This document shows positions 34,735 through 47,013 of a stretch of 64,000 nt of DNA, in pieces; position 1 is the first letter of the stretch, and each line of letters starts with the position of its first letter. Origin of the DNA: Ailanthus altissimus. Lineage: Eukaryota > Streptophyta > Magnoliopsida > Sapindales > Simaroubaceae. The DNA is taken from positions 19,158,001-19,222,000 of the forward strand of contig OX327702.1 of the NCBI GenBank assembly GCA_946807835.1, read 5' to 3'. The notes beneath the pieces were generated by a model. That model was not told where the DNA came from. It worked only from the letters and a program-made list of their open reading frames with translations, and did not search any database. The position numbers were made by a program, and so were the translations under genes.

Positions 34735-36010
34735 CTAACTAATTCCCAACTCATCTAGCCATCCCTGTAACCAAATAGCTTCCTTCACAGCCTCTGTAAC
34801 TGCCATGTACTCTGCCTCTGTAGTAGACAAAGCAACTGTAGACTGTAAAGTAGACTTCCAACTCACAGGCACTCTCACAAAAGTAAACACATAACCAATT
34901 ATTGACCAACGTTTATCCAAATCACCAGCATAATCAGAATCAACATAACTGATAGCATATTGATCACATGTATCATCCCTCTCAAAGACTAAGCCAACAT
35001 TTACGGTTTTCAATAAATACCGTAGAATCAATTTCACATCTTGCCAATGTCCTTTGCCAGGATCATGCATATATCTGCTCACTACTCTAACTACATGTGA
35101 AATGTCAGGTCTCGTACACACTATAGCATACATTATGTTACAAACTACATTAGCATATGGAACTCGAGACATATACTCTTGTTCCTCCTCTGAATTAGGA
35201 GATAAAGATGCACTGATCTTTATATGAGAAGCAAATGGGGTACATACAGGTTTTGACTCCTCTGAAATGCCAAAACGCTATAATACCTTCTTCAAATATT
35301 ATTTCTAAGTCAAACAAATTTTGCCTCCTTCTCTGTCCCTGCTAATCTCCATGCCTAGTATCTTTGTAACTTCACTCAAATATTTCATTTCAAACTTTTG
35401 GTTCAACTGAATTTTTAATTTTTTAATTACTTCAACATTCATTGAAGCTATCAACATGTCATCGACATATAAAAGTAGATAAATGAAAAAACCATCATAT
35501 AACCTCTGAAAATACACACAATGATCAAATTTGCTTCTAGTGTACCTCTGACCAATCATAAATCGATCAAATCGCTTATACCACTGCCTCAGTGATTGTT
35601 TCAATCCATAAAGCGGTCTTCTCAGTTTACAAACTAATTTTTTCTTACCAGCAACTTTGAATCCCTCAGGCTGAGTCATATAGATTTTCTCTTCCAAGTC
35701 ACCATGTAAAAATGTAGTTTTTACATTGAGTTGAACTAGTTCCATATTTAACTAAGCTACCAAGGCCAATAAAATTCTAATGAAAAAATGTTTCACAACT
35801 GAAGAAAATACCTCATTGTAGTCAATTCTTTCCCTCTGTGCATAGCCTTTAGCCACCAACTTTGCCTTGTAGCAGACATTTTTCTTGTCAAGAAATCTAT
35901 CTTTCTTTGCGTATACCCATTTGTACCCAATTGCTTTCTTACCCTTTAGTAGTTGAGCTAGCTCCCAAGTTTCATTCTTCTGAAGAGACTGCATCTCTTT
36001 CTCCATAGCT
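34735..36010 (-). pseudogene. Copia reverse transcriptase and RNase H
   Basis: Three minus-strand open pieces. 36006-35752 carries MEKEMQSLQKNETWEL and AIGYKWVYAKK. 35745-35305 carries VQLNVKTTFLHGDLEEKIYM, RRPLYGLKQSLRQWYKRF and an intact YVDDMLIAS catalytic box. 35172-34735 carries SRYMHDPGKGHW, SYVDSDYAGDLDKRWSIIGY and the RNase H segment STTEAEYMAVTEAVKEAIWL. These are standard landmarks of plant copia Pol, in order. The breaks between the pieces are stop codons or shifts, so no continuous enzyme could be made. It converts element RNA to DNA in active relatives. Confidence 0.92.
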
Positions 36011-36439
36011 GTCTCTTATTGATTAATTTCAAAATAGCTGACTGCCTCTTTATAAGTGGAAGGAACGTCATCATCTATAACTGGAAGTGCAAAGGCCACC
36101 ATATCAACAAATCGAGCAGGTCTCCGAATCTTACGTCTTAGCCTATTTACTACAATAGTTTCTTATTGCTGTTGAGGTTCATGAGTAGAGCCTTCTCCAT
36201 CATCTCCTAAAACCACCTTTGTCATAAGAATATCATTATCTGTCTCTACAGATTTAACCGTGTTCAATATAGTTGTTTGTTACTCCACCTGCTACTGAGT
36301 ACGCTCTACCTGTTGCGGAGTACTATTCACTATTGTCTGGTTTTCTGATTTCTTCAACATAGAAGACTCATCAAATGTTACATCTTTACTGGATACAATC
36401 TTTCTCAAACTTGGACACCAAAGACGATATCCTTTCACT

Positions 36440-37630
36440 CCTTAAGAAAATCCCAAGAAAATTGCTTTCTTGGCTCTGGAATCTAGCTTCGATTCTTTCA
36501 CATAATAATATGCAATTGAACCAAATACATGTAAAGAATCATACTCAGAAATAGGTTTTTCCGACCAAACCTCCAATGGAGTTCTATCACCAATAGCAGT
36601 TGACAGTAGACGATTAATAAGATGACACGCATAAATCACAGCCTCAGCCCAAAACTCTTTACCCAACCCCGCATTGGACAACATACAATAAACTTTCTCT
36701 AGCAATGTTCGGTTCATGCGTTCTGTGCGTTCTGCTGTCCCATTCTCCTGCGGTGTACCTCTCACAGTAAAATGACGTACAATACCCTCATCTTGACATA
36801 ATTTCAAGAACTAATCACTGCAATACTCACCACCATTGTCTGTTCTGAGATGTCTAATTTTTTGTCTATTTGTGTCTCAACCATCTTTTTCCATTTAAAG
36901 AAAGCACTAAGTACATCATCTTTAGATTTCAAAACGTATACCCAAGTTCTTCTGGAAAAGTCATTAACAAAAATAACATAGTAGTGCAAACCTCTCATAG
37001 ATGTAGTCTAAGAAGGTCCACATACATCTGAGTGAACATAATTAAGAATACCCTCGGTGTTATAAATAACAGTGCCAAACTTCACTCTCTTCTGCTTTTT
37101 CAGAACACAATGCTCACAAAAGTCTAGCTTGCAAGTCTTCGTACTTTTTAATAAGCCTCTTTTCACTAAACTGAATAAGGCTTTCTCACTTGCATGCCCC
37201 AACCACATATGCCATAATCTAGTGATCTCTGAATCTGCATCATTATCAGAAACCATGGCCGCTGATCTAATCACTGTACTACCATTATAGTAATACAAGT
37301 TATTCCTTCTAGTGCTTTTCAATGTCACAAGAGTGCCTGAAATAACCCTCAAAATTTTATCTCGTATAGATACAGTATAGCCTTTAGATTCCAAGGCTCC
37401 AAAAAAGATGAGATTCTTCATCAACTTCGGTATATACCGAACTTTTATCAGAACTCTAGTTGATCCATCATAATTTTTCAACCGGATTGAACCTATCCTA
37501 GTAGTATGACAACTATCATTATTGCCCGTATACACAACTCCACCACTAAGCTCTTTGAAATTAAAGAACTATTTCCAATGTGGATACATATGATAAGTAC
37601 AACCCGAATCCATTATCCATTCGTTAGAAC
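36440..37630 (-). pseudogene. Copia protease and integrase
   Basis: The protease active site is MDSGCTYHMYP (about 37575-37620), followed by a stop. The GAG-pre-integrase zinc region has the LWHMWLGHASEKALFSLVKRG and CEHCVLKKQKR pattern (HHCC) near 37035-37220. The integrase core begins VIFVNDFSRRTWVYVLKSKDD (36804-36998), with the conserved Asp in NDFS. It continues with TPQENGTAERTERMNRTLLEK, which holds the Glu, then FWAEAVIYACHLINRL and PLEVWSEKP (36442-36807). A break lies between the two integrase halves near 36804. Confidence 0.9.
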
Positions 37631-37739
37631 GAGACGTGGATTAATGACAACTTAAACAAAAATCTAACAAACTATCATCGTTTACACTCTCAACAACACA
37701 TGCGTCAAAAATAGACATATCTTTTCTTTCTTTTTCAAC

Positions 37740-38501
37740 TTTGGACAATCTTTCTTCTAATGCCCTTTCTCCCGACAAAAGGCATACTCATCATTTACTT
37801 TCTCTACCCCTCGACTTGGATTTTTCCATTTTTCTTGGTTTTCTACTTTGGCTACGCCCTCTCACTGTCAATGCTTCTAGTGACTCATCTCTATGTTCTC
37901 TCTGATCCTTTCTACGAATTTCATAGTTTGTCAAAGAAGAACAAATTTCTTCAAATGATAATTTATCATTTCCATGGATGAGAGTAATACATAAATGATC
38001 TAATTCATCCGAAAGAAAACCAATCAACAGTATAGCCTTTATTTCATCTTTGAAGGTTTCTTCTAAATTTAATAAATCAGCAATTAACTTATTAAATTCA
38101 TCAATATGAGAACTGATACTTGTACCTTATCTCAACTGAAGATGAAACAATTTCTCCAATACATACAGCCGGTTCTCATTGCTTTTCTTAATATATTTGT
38201 TCTCCAGGGCCTTCCACAATGCATTGACAGACTTTTCTCTGATGAACGGATACTTCTGCTCTCTACACAGACAAGAACGAATCAACCCACAAACTTTTAT
38301 ATTAAGCTTGTTCCAGTCAATCTCCTTGATATCTTCTGGTTTTATTTCTTCCAGAACTATATCCAAGTCTTGTTAACATAATCCATCCAACACCTCACTC
38401 TGCCATATGGCAAAATTATTCTGGCTATCAAATTTTTCCACGTCTATTTTTGCACTAGACACTATCACTGACCTCATCGATGTAAATGATGATGATGCCA
38501 T
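37740..38501 (-). pseudogene. Copia gag with damaged zinc knuckle
   Basis: Starts MASSSFTSMRSVIV at ATG 38501. It contains FAIWQSEVLDGL, then IKVCGLIRSCLC, NALWKALENKYIKKS, and after a frame break LSDELDHLCITLIHG and LTNYEIRRKDQRE. These fit the UBN2-type Gag domain. The zinc knuckle near 37745-37790 reads YAFCREKGH, stop, KKDC: the first Cys of the CCHC box is Tyr and a stop codon interrupts the box. Confidence 0.85.
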
Positions 38502-38669
38502 AGCTACCTCACATCAATGAGCTTGATACACAATATCACAAATAACCAAGCTCCATCAAATAATTATATCCAACAACTAACAATTCAAAATTCACCAACC
38601 CAGAATAGTAGTAAGTGCTTAACAGAAAATAGCCACTCACTGTCCTAAACTTGGGGCTCTGATACCACT

Positions 38670-39182
38670 TAATGCACCAAGAAGCATTCAAACAATAATT
38701 AGCACTATTACTAATTGTTATGCAGACAATCAATAATGCTAGCAATACCACTAAGTTTAACGAGGTTCGGTAATGTTACCTACGTCCATGGGCTCTGCTA
38801 GAACAAATCCACTACCTTCAAGAGAAGTTACAAAGTTTTTGGGCCACAATACAAATTCTTAAACTATTGGGTCAAATAACAAATACTCAAGTAGTAGGGC
38901 CAATACAGTAACTACCCAAACAATAGGGTATTACTACAAATGCCCCAAAATAAAAGAAAATTTTGAATTCTTACAACTTTCAGGGGTTTAAATGTAAAAC
39001 TTTTGAACTAAGAGGTTATCATAATGAGATCCCACAAATAAAGAGGGAGAAAAGAATTATTCCAAAGGTACACTTAATATTAAGGAAGGACTTATCTTAT
39101 TTAGGCCTAACGAAACCATCAACTTGCCATCTTCCATCAATGTGGGATTGGCTCAATTTGGCATATGAGTCAATTTTCAACA
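38670..39182 (-). repeat. 5' LTR of the copia element
   Basis: 513 bp. Aligns with 33824-34388 throughout; shared blocks include TTCAAGAGAAGTTA and GTGGGATTGGCTCAATTTGG. Carries the GAGGTTCGGTAATGTTACC block also seen, diverged, at 11.27 kb. Confidence 0.9.
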
Positions 39183-39229
39183 ATACGTTATCTAATATTT
39201 TTTGGCCTAGTATTTAGTATCATAAAAAC

Positions 39230-40153
39230 TTATGCGTTTTGCGAAAGGTTTCATTTACAAGTAAAATAAAAATAAATAAAATCAATCTTACAATAGAGAT
39301 AACAATTACGTATACATACAAGGCACAAAAATACACATGGTTCAACAATAAGCATTTACGTCTACAGTGAATTACCATATCCTCGCTTCTCTTATTCAGT
39401 TCATTTATATACAAAGAATCATCATAAGATAAACTCAAGGAATACAATAATAGATGAACTCTTAAAAGATTTAACCAGTGCTTTATTACGCTTATACCCA
39501 ACGCTCAAGCACTCTATGACATTCTCCTACACTTATGCCCAGCGCTAGAGCTGCCCCAATCCTTTATTCTCTCTCTTGTTGATGCATTGTCTATTTTAAT
39601 GAATTACAAAGATTTATATGGTATTTATAAAGTCCCTATAAACTCTATTCCACTTAGAATAAGAGTTCATGTGCTTAGGAAGTCCAATACCGACTTAAAC
39701 ACATAATTCTACTCAAAATAAGAATTTCTCGAACAAACAACACTATGGCATTTAAGGTCCAATGCTAGGGCATTAATGCGACTTTGAGTCAACGTTGCAG
39801 CGCTCTCAAGCCATCGTTGTAACATTAGGCTTCTTGAAATTATTATTACAGCATTGAGTTCCCAATGTTGCAGTGTTCAAACATAACCAAGTCCCCTCTT
39901 GTGCTTTCACGTCCTTCCTCACATTTAGTTTCCCGTTTTCTAATTATTTTTTTTTTATCATTGTGTTTTTTTTATCACGTATCAACTTTTTTTATTCTCC
40001 AACTCAAAATTAAATTTATCTTTAATTTTAAATCACTAAATTTCTAATAATTTGCATATAAAATAAAGATAATAATGAGACATCTAAATCAACCTTTTAA
40101 AACTCAATTATTGATTTAAAAAAAAAAAGAAAAAAAAACTATTTTCCCACACA
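39230..40153 (-). mobile_element. LTR with polypurine tract (minus orientation)
   Basis: The right end ...TTTTCCCACACA is followed by TCCCCCACGCTTGAAC (40154-40169), i.e. a GTTCAAGCGTGGGGGA polypurine tract on the minus strand, so this is a 3' LTR. GCGCT-type words cluster at 39525-39545 and 39760-39860. The left end is indistinct. Family uncertain (Athila/Tat-like by its word patch and tract). Confidence 0.55.
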
Positions 40154-40169
40154 TCCCCCACGCTTGAAC

Positions 40170-40714
40170 AACATATAAGAGCATGAAAGGGATACTCAAC
40201 CTTTAATCTTCAACGCACACAGGTAGAGAAACATCAATGTGCCGTTGATGTAAGTTGAAAGTAGTTGGCAAGATATTCCAACAAACCTGCCACCTAAACA
40301 CCTTTACCTTAGGCAGGCATGTTTAAACTCCGTAAAACCTACCACCAATCTCTTAAAGAAGACTACGGCCCATTAGAATTTGTATGAGGTCCCATCCTTG
40401 CAACATGATAGTCAAATTTAACATATATATATATATATATGAAATTGCAAAATTTCACATCAAGACATTAATACTCGAAAATTTACCAATAGGAATGGAT
40501 GCAATCAGTTTTAGATCAACAGACCTTTAAACACATTATAATTCTAGTAATCATCCTCCGGCAGTAAATCGCAAAAAGGATAAAAGTCCCTCCCAAACTA
40601 GGTGTAATAGGCTTATAAGAAAATGAACGAGGCAACCCAAGGTCTAAAAATACTAAAATTTATTTACCATCACCAATCCGCCACCTGATACTGCGTTGAA
40701 GTAACTCCCAACCC
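40170..40714 (-). other. 3' untranslated region preceding the polypurine tract
   Basis: Non-coding, containing a (TA)n microsatellite at about 40422-40440. Presumably the 3' end of the element whose LTR adjoins on the left, truncated by or fused to the LINE relic on its right. Confidence 0.35.
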
Positions 40715-41625
40715 TATATCAAGGTACGCTAAAGATAGGAACAACCTGGAGTACAATCAACAACAAGAAATTTGAGTTTGGAAAATATTTCGCCTTTAGA
40801 ATTCTACTAGCCAACACATCTGGGAACATCAGCACCCTCCAACATTGTTTAGCCACTAATGCTTTACTAAAATCAGATAAATTTTTGAAACCTAATCCAC
40901 CATCCAGCAACGGTAAATAAACCTCATCGCAATTAAGCCAATGCAATTTATCGGCCCTCTCATTCGACAACCACCAAAAGGATTGGATTAACTGAGAAAT
41001 CATGTGGATAACAGACTGAAAACTAACATTATATATGTTGGAATTGCTTGAATTACTGCCTTGATCAAAACTATTTTCCCACCAATCGAAATAAATTTCC
41101 CCTTTCATAATTGAAGCCGACGCCAACTTCAATCAATTATGTGCTAGAAAGCAATCTTCCTATCCAAACCAATGGATGGCGGAATTCTCAGATATTGATT
41201 ATACGTAAAACTTGAACTTAACCCAAAAAGATCCAGAATAGTTTCTTTGTCATCTAGAGATACAGTCAGGTTGAAAGAGTAGCAGACTTTTTATAGTTAA
41301 ACTTCTGTCTAGATACAGCTTCATAAATCAAAAGAATTTTTATAATATTTGAACAATCATAAACACCGAATTTACAAAATACTATGCTATCATCCGTAAA
41401 AATAAGAAGTTTAACTTTTGAAGCTTTAGGTGAACAAGTAAAGCTAGTAAAAGGCCCTTCTAATTATGTTTGCTGTAAAAGAAATGATAAGCCTTCAAAA
41501 CACAACAGAATAAGATACGGAGATAATAGACATCCCCGACACAACCCTCTAGAAGGAACCACCAAATCCATAACAGCACCATTGACTAAAAATCAAAATC
41601 CAATAGAGGATATGTAATTAAACAC
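40715..41625 (-). pseudogene. LINE (non-LTR) reverse transcriptase fragment
   Basis: The minus strand shows, from high to low coordinate: the reverse transcriptase catalytic box as FTDDSIVFCK (usual FADDxxLF), about 41380-41410; YEAVSRQKFNYKKS; an IPPSIGLDRKIAF-like segment; GKFISIGGKIVLIKA in shifted frame; then SFWWLSNERADKLHWLNCDE, LPLLDGGLGFKNLSDFSKALV, AKQCWRVLMFPD and SRILKAKYFPNSNFL (40719-41132). This is the usual thumb-to-C-terminal order of plant L1-like LINEs. Frames change at least three times. The 5' part of ORF2 and the poly-A tail are not visible. Confidence 0.88.
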
Positions 41626-42295
41626 AAGCTACCACCAATGATAATTAATGCTAATGCCATTACTAAATCGGATAGAGGATATGTATTCTATTCTTATTTA
41701 GTACTGTTGATGCCATTAGGGATTGTTTTAATTCTTGTTATCTTGTTCATTGAGAGTTTTAAAAAAAGGAAGGTAATGATGTCCTTACAACTTTTAATAA
41801 AAATGGATTGTAATGTACTAATTTTTGTGGGTTTGCTTTAAATTATTAATGGGACACTGATGGATTTAAGGATTCAATGTAATTTATATGAAATTTAATT
41901 ATATTGTAAACCATAAGATATATTTTCAATGAAATTGATAATTAATAAAATAAAAATAATTTTTTTCATTGTGTAGAAGAAAATTTAATGATATTAGATG
42001 GTACTAGAATATTATTTAAATTATTATTTATGTAAATATTTTGTTATTTTTGGCATTATTGAAGAATATCGGCATATTATTTTTGTTATTTTGATTTAAT
42101 ACATTTAGGTCACAACTGAATTTGTTAAAATTAGAAGAGGCTGAATGAGAAAATCCAATGTTTCAACTTTTCTCTCTCGCATTTGACGCTCCTTCTCTTT
42201 CGTCGAACCTTCCAGCCACCATGGCCACCACAAGGAGACTTTTAGCCGCCTGAAGGATGTCAACCACCTCACGACCTATTTGCATTGCTCATTAT
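41626..42295. other. Intergenic, AT-rich
   Basis: No gene motif. A short GC-richer patch (42170-42290) includes GCCACCATGGCC, but the frame stops after ten codons. It may be a broken 5' exon cut by the LTR that follows. Confidence 0.4.
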
Positions 42296-43795
42296 TGATA
42301 AGTATACTTTATATATCATATTGTGTATCTCTTAACTTTCTTAATTTGATGTTTGCTTATTTTTTGCATAAATATGTAAATTTTTATATGTGTTAATATT
42401 ATTTTGTAAAGTTCAAATTAACAGAATTATTTAGGATAAAAACTAATCTAAGAAAAACACGCAAAATTAATAAATAAAAGACTAAAATTCTCAAAATGTG
42501 ATTAATGAAATAACCAACACCAATAAACAATAATGTTCATGGGTGCTATTCACATGAACAGTGACCAGTACTGTGGCATTGATCGATGCAAAAATGCACC
42601 ACTTGTGATTTTACTCTAATTTGAAGCTTATAAGTTAAAAATTTTGAAACCATTTTATGAATTTTACCAAAATAGGCATGAGAAACACAAGAAATAAAGG
42701 CTTGAACTCAAATTTGAAGAAAAATAAGAATGTCTCTAAGACTTATTAAAAGATCATTGAATACATTCGAAGGATTGAAGCCTTAAAGACATCCTTAAAT
42801 TCAGTTTTGTCTTTTTCTTTTGCTTTTTCTCTTTTGTTTGAAGTTTATAATTGTGAATTTTATTTGAATAAAAGTGTTTGCACTTATGAATTTTTGGATA
42901 ATCTTGATTTTATGTTTAGCTATGGTTGGATTTATATTTGGCTAAATTCGAATTTTAAGGCTTTATATAGTTTTATTTATGTAATGTTTGAATGATTTGG
43001 TGAATTTTTGTTTAATTCATTTATGTTTATCTATGCTTAATGTTTCTAATTGATTGAAAAATGAATTGATTGTTGTTGATTTATATTTAATATTTGTGAG
43101 AGATTAACCCATTTATCAGGTTTGAGAAACATAACTTTAGATTATTATTGAGTAGGGGGGCTAATAACACTTGGATAATCATCAAGGGTTGCTCAATGAT
43201 TGCATATAGCGTGCACCAAGTGTTAGAGAAAATGTATGAGAATACTTGGGGCGTGACAATAGGTAGTCAAGTTAGTTTGAGATATTGACTTTACTATGTA
43301 TGTCTAGAATCTCATTTGACCTTCGAGAGAGATAATGAGATTAATTTTTAAATAATCAATTTAAGGGTTGTGTAATGAATATATAGGTAGACAAGTTAAA
43401 CAAGAATATCAACTTGAATATGTATATATAATATCTCATGTGATGTTTAGGAGAGATAATGAGATTAGTCTTAAATCATTAATCAATAAATTGAACAAAA
43501 TTGTTAAATAGAAGAACATATGAAAATATAGAGTAAAATCAAGGCCCTAAGATCTCATTTATTATATATTCGCCATTTTTCAAGATTATAAACTTATTTA
43601 GTTTAGTTTTCTTTTTTTTCCAAAATCAAATTCGAATTAAAAGTAACCTAGAAAATACTAAGTTGCATCAACTACAGTATTTAATATTAATTTAAAAGAT
43701 CAATTCTTATGGAAATGATAATCATACTCATAACTTTATTACTTACTCACGACTAGTGCACTTATGGTTTTGTACTTGTGTGTGTTAAGTTTACT
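42296..43795 (+). mobile_element. Athila/Tat-type LTR, probably solo
   Basis: Starts TGATAAGTATACTTTATAT, the usual start of plant Athila/Tat LTRs. Carries a segment with CACATGAACAGTGACCAGTAC (about 42550) and ends near GACTAGTGCACTTATGGTTTTG...ACTAACA (43750-43797), like the GAxTxGTGCACTTG end of these LTRs. No polypurine tract or primer site adjoins, and I found no clear target duplication, so boundaries are approximate. Confidence 0.55.
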
Positions 43796-44047
43796 AACAC
43801 TCCTCACCGCTACCAACTGCAATCCACTCAACACTCCGACAAGCCATTCAAATGTGGTACGTGCACCGCCCACTTCCCGTTACTAAAGATTGATGTCTTG
43901 GCATGCAAGAGCTATTGGGAGCTGCTTGAGTCCTATACATCCACTATGTACCACTGCACCGTCGCCAATCTCGCCGAAAAATTATCATCATCGCTGAAGA
44001 ATGATCATTCACCAAAGATTCATTTTTTTATCTTTTTTTGCAAGTGA
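43778..44047 (+). other. Unidentified 89-codon open stretch with paired cysteines
   Basis: Reads SDKPFKCGTCTAHFPLLK, then LACKSYWELLESY, MYHCTVANLAEKLSS. Base composition (about half GC) is unlike its AT-rich surroundings, and the KPFKCGTC segment recalls a zinc-binding C-x2-C. The start codon lies in LTR sequence, so only codons from about 43797 on can be ancestral. I do not recognise the family. It is probably a captured gene fragment. Confidence 0.25.
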
Positions 44048-44049
44048 TA

Positions 44050-45200
44050 ATCTTTTTTACCTTTAATTAATTACGCTTTATGACTTTCTATTTAATTCTC
44101 ACAAACAACACAAAACTATTGATCTGAAAATTTAAACTATTTTAGAGCCCACATAGATTTATTTTTTCTTGGAAACTATTATTGAATCTCTTGAATTAAA
44201 ATTAATCAAAGCAAAATATAAATAAATTTTAAAAAATAAAATTATAATGATTTAGCCTACATTCAATTTACTAAGGTTAATAAATTTACTCATATGATAC
44301 TATTAAATAATATTTTTATAATAATAATATCAAAAATCATAATCATTATAGACTGTTTCAAATGATTACAAAGAGTGAATGAACAAAAAGAAGCAATGAA
44401 AATTTCCTTTTTTTTTCGTTATTTTATGTTTTTTATTAGTGTTATTGTGTTTGGTTGTAGTGTTCATTTCAAATTATAATATATCATCACTTTTTTTTAT
44501 TAGGATTTTTTTTAAGATTGGAATTTCTTTTAAGATTAGAATAAGAATTTAAAATATGGAATTCCTTAACAATGAAATAAAAGTAACGATTGCTAAACAT
44601 TTTAGCTATTATATTTTTCAAATTAAGCAAAAGTATCTTTCCAACCGAATTTACATAGGGTTTAAACCATAAATCTTTTATACCACTTAAAAAAATTTCA
44701 TTACTTAGAACTAACTAATACCAACAAATCATAAACTAACAAAATAATTAAATATTAAAAAGATATATAAAAATAAAAGATTTAACATTTACGAGCCATT
44801 GGATAGGGTAGAGACAGATTTTACCATACCTTTTGACCTTTTTAAGTTATCCAGCCGGCGTGAACTTCGGAGAATAAATCCTTTTGTTAATTGAAAACAT
44901 AAAATTCTCTTTAATTTATGTCAGTGTATTGTGAACAAAAATTCAACGTTTTAGGACACTTTTTGACAACCAAAGTAAAGTTAGTGTTTATTTCAAGAAA
45001 AAAAAAATTTAAGTTAGTATTTAAATAAATTAATAAGTAATTATGGCCCAGAACATGATTATTGTATTAAAGTTGCCGGTACCCCTTAAAAAATAAATTG
45101 TGAGTAGCTGTAGTTTATGGTTAAAAGGAATTTGCTAATTCCTCTTGGTTTTCACCTTCTAGTCTTTAATTTCTTTGAATAAACACTAATATTTCTTTTT
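44050..45200. other. Intergenic, AT-rich
   Basis: Homopolymer and A/T-rich text, no gene, no element boundary recognised. Confidence 0.5.
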
Positions 45201-45445
45201 AAAGAGAGTAATATTTAGGAAGTGTAGTATTATTGTTACTCATTTAAAATTTTAATAAAATTTATATTTTTAAATATTATTTTAAAATTTTTATTTTAAA
45301 CACGTGTCAAGTAACTATTATGTGGTAAAATAATATAATAAATAATTTTAAAATTTATACAAATTTATTATTTAATAATTACTTGATACCTCAATTTAGA
45401 ATAAAAATTTTGAAATAACATTTGAGAAGTGTGACATTACTCTTA
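45201..45445. mobile_element. MITE-like inverted repeat, copy 1
   Basis: The right arm, ending TTTGAGAAGTGTGACATTACTC, and its inner part (TACTTGATACC...AAAAATTTTGAAATAACA) are roughly complementary to the left arm (GTGTAGTATTATTG...AAAATTTTTATTTTAAAC...CAAGTAACTA). Arms are degenerate, with an internal AT-rich loop. The end sequence recurs at 55763-55936. Confidence 0.45.
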
Positions 45446-46274
45446 AAAGATTTTTAATAATATGAGAATAACTAACAATTTGCCTTAGTTAAATTTTGAG
45501 TAAATGAATTTAATACATTTAGATTTTACCAAGAGAGTAACTAGGAATTATTTTAGTTAAATTTTGATTAAATGAATTTCTTCCAAGTATTTATAGGCAA
45601 GTTTTATACATAGGTAATATTTGTTTTTTTTTTAATTGAATTCTAAATAGAGCTGAATGCTAATATAACTTATTGGCTGAATTTGACTAACCATTAATTC
45701 TTTACTTAATATTTATAAATAAATATTAAATTATTTGTATTTTCATTTTCATTTTCTATATTAAGCCAAAAAGTTAAAAAAATATTTTCCTATTAAGTCA
45801 AATTTAACTTAAAATTCTTATTAAATTGGAAAAACAAACAACTTAAATACTAAATAAGCTAAATTAAATCAGATTTAATATTAAATAAGAAATAGCCCTT
45901 TATTAATTAATTAGAGCGTGATTCGTAAGTTTTAAAAAAAGGGTTGAAAAGCAATGAACAACTTTTCAAATCGTCACATGTATTGATTTACACCCAAAGA
46001 GGCTGAGCCCTTGATGCTTAAAGGCCTGGCCTAATTAAACCCAATAAAATGTAAGAGGCCTGAAAAATAAAGAATTAATCATGTCATAAAATGTGGAAAA
46101 AATTTCAAAAATGGCCCAAAGTTTTAGTCATTATTCTTTTTTAACCTCAAATGTATAAGTTAATCTTTTAAAGTCAAAAAAGTTAAAATTTGATCATTTA
46201 TACCCCAAGTTTATTCTCCCTCACTCTCTCTTACAATCACACTCTCAACCCGTTCGAACTTAACCTTTTCTCCA
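45446..46274. other. Intergenic
   Basis: No coding motif. A moderately complex patch lies at 45990-46030 and 46200-46270. Confidence 0.5.
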
Positions 46275-47013
46275 GATGTCCTTTTTCTATTCAAATATCT
46301 TTAGAGAGTTAAAAATATATACTTATATATTTTAGTGGGGATCTTATACCTTTTAACTATACATATTTAGATTTTTAAGCAGATAAGGATACCTTGAGAT
46401 CTACTTCAAAATATGTGTTCACTTTAGTTAGTGGATTATAAGTTAGACGAGTGTAAAGCAATCATGTATTGCAGACTTCACTATCGAAACTGAATATATA
46501 GTTGCATCAGAAGCTACAAAAGAGGATCTATTGCTTTAAAAGTTCTTTATGTAGCTTAAAGTGGTACCAAATACTAAGATGCCTATTGTTATTTATTGTG
46601 ATAATAGTGGAGCTGTAGCATATACTAAAGAACTGACACCACAAGAAAGGGAATACATTAAGAGAAAATATCATTTGGTAAGTGAGTTTGTGTAAAAAGG
46701 TAAAGTCATGGTATCTAAGATTATATTAGGATAAAATCTAAAAGATCCATTCATCAAGTCATTACTAACAAAGAGTTTTGAAGATCATATATATTATATA
46801 AGAGTTTGACAAATGCCCGACATACTTTAGAGCAAGTAAGAGATTGTTAAACTTATTTATGTTATTGTGTGTCCTTAAAAGTATGAATAATAAATATTTA
46901 CTGATTAATAAAGTTTATTCATACATATGATTGTGCATACATAGATGAGTCAATATTTATAAAATATGTGATCTATATATTAAACATGTGATATTAATAC
47001 AGAAGGTATAAAT
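46275..47013 (+). pseudogene. Copia RNase H and 3' end, copy 1
   Basis: Plus-strand frames give the end of copia Pol: DKDTLRSTSKYVFTL-like, then a WRK-type segment, then PIVIYCDNSGAVA, REYIKRKYHLVSEFV and KSLLTKSFEDHI (usual PIVxxCDNxGAIA, KHIERKYHxIREIV). After the stop, AGAGCAAGTAAGAGATTG (46829-46846) corresponds to the polypurine tract (AAGTGGGAGATTG), and TGTTAAACTTATTTATG begins an LTR-like sequence. It matches 50204-50950 at roughly nine bases in ten in the RNase H part. Stop codons (e.g. before LKVLYVA, and inside the tail) inactivate it. Confidence 0.85.

Larger units (their letters stand above)
33824..39182 (-). mobile_element. Complete but decayed Ty1/copia retrotransposon
   Basis: 5359 bp with perfect 5-bp target duplications ATACG at 33819-33823 and 39183-39187. 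The 3' LTR is 33824-34388 and the 5' LTR is 38670-39182. Primer site TGGTATCAGAGC (initiator tRNA-Met) lies on the minus strand at 38656-38667. The polypurine tract AAGGTGGAGATT is at about 34390-34402. Coding order is gag, protease, integrase, reverse transcriptase, RNase H, as in copia. Wording resembles the Tnt1/Tork group. Frameshifts and stops split the polyprotein into about eight open pieces. In the first 76 aligned LTR bases I count seven differences, all transitions. Confidence 0.93.

Noticed and set aside
37072..38381. Several plus-strand open stretches
   Set aside because: Antisense shadows of the minus-strand copia gag and integrase regions.
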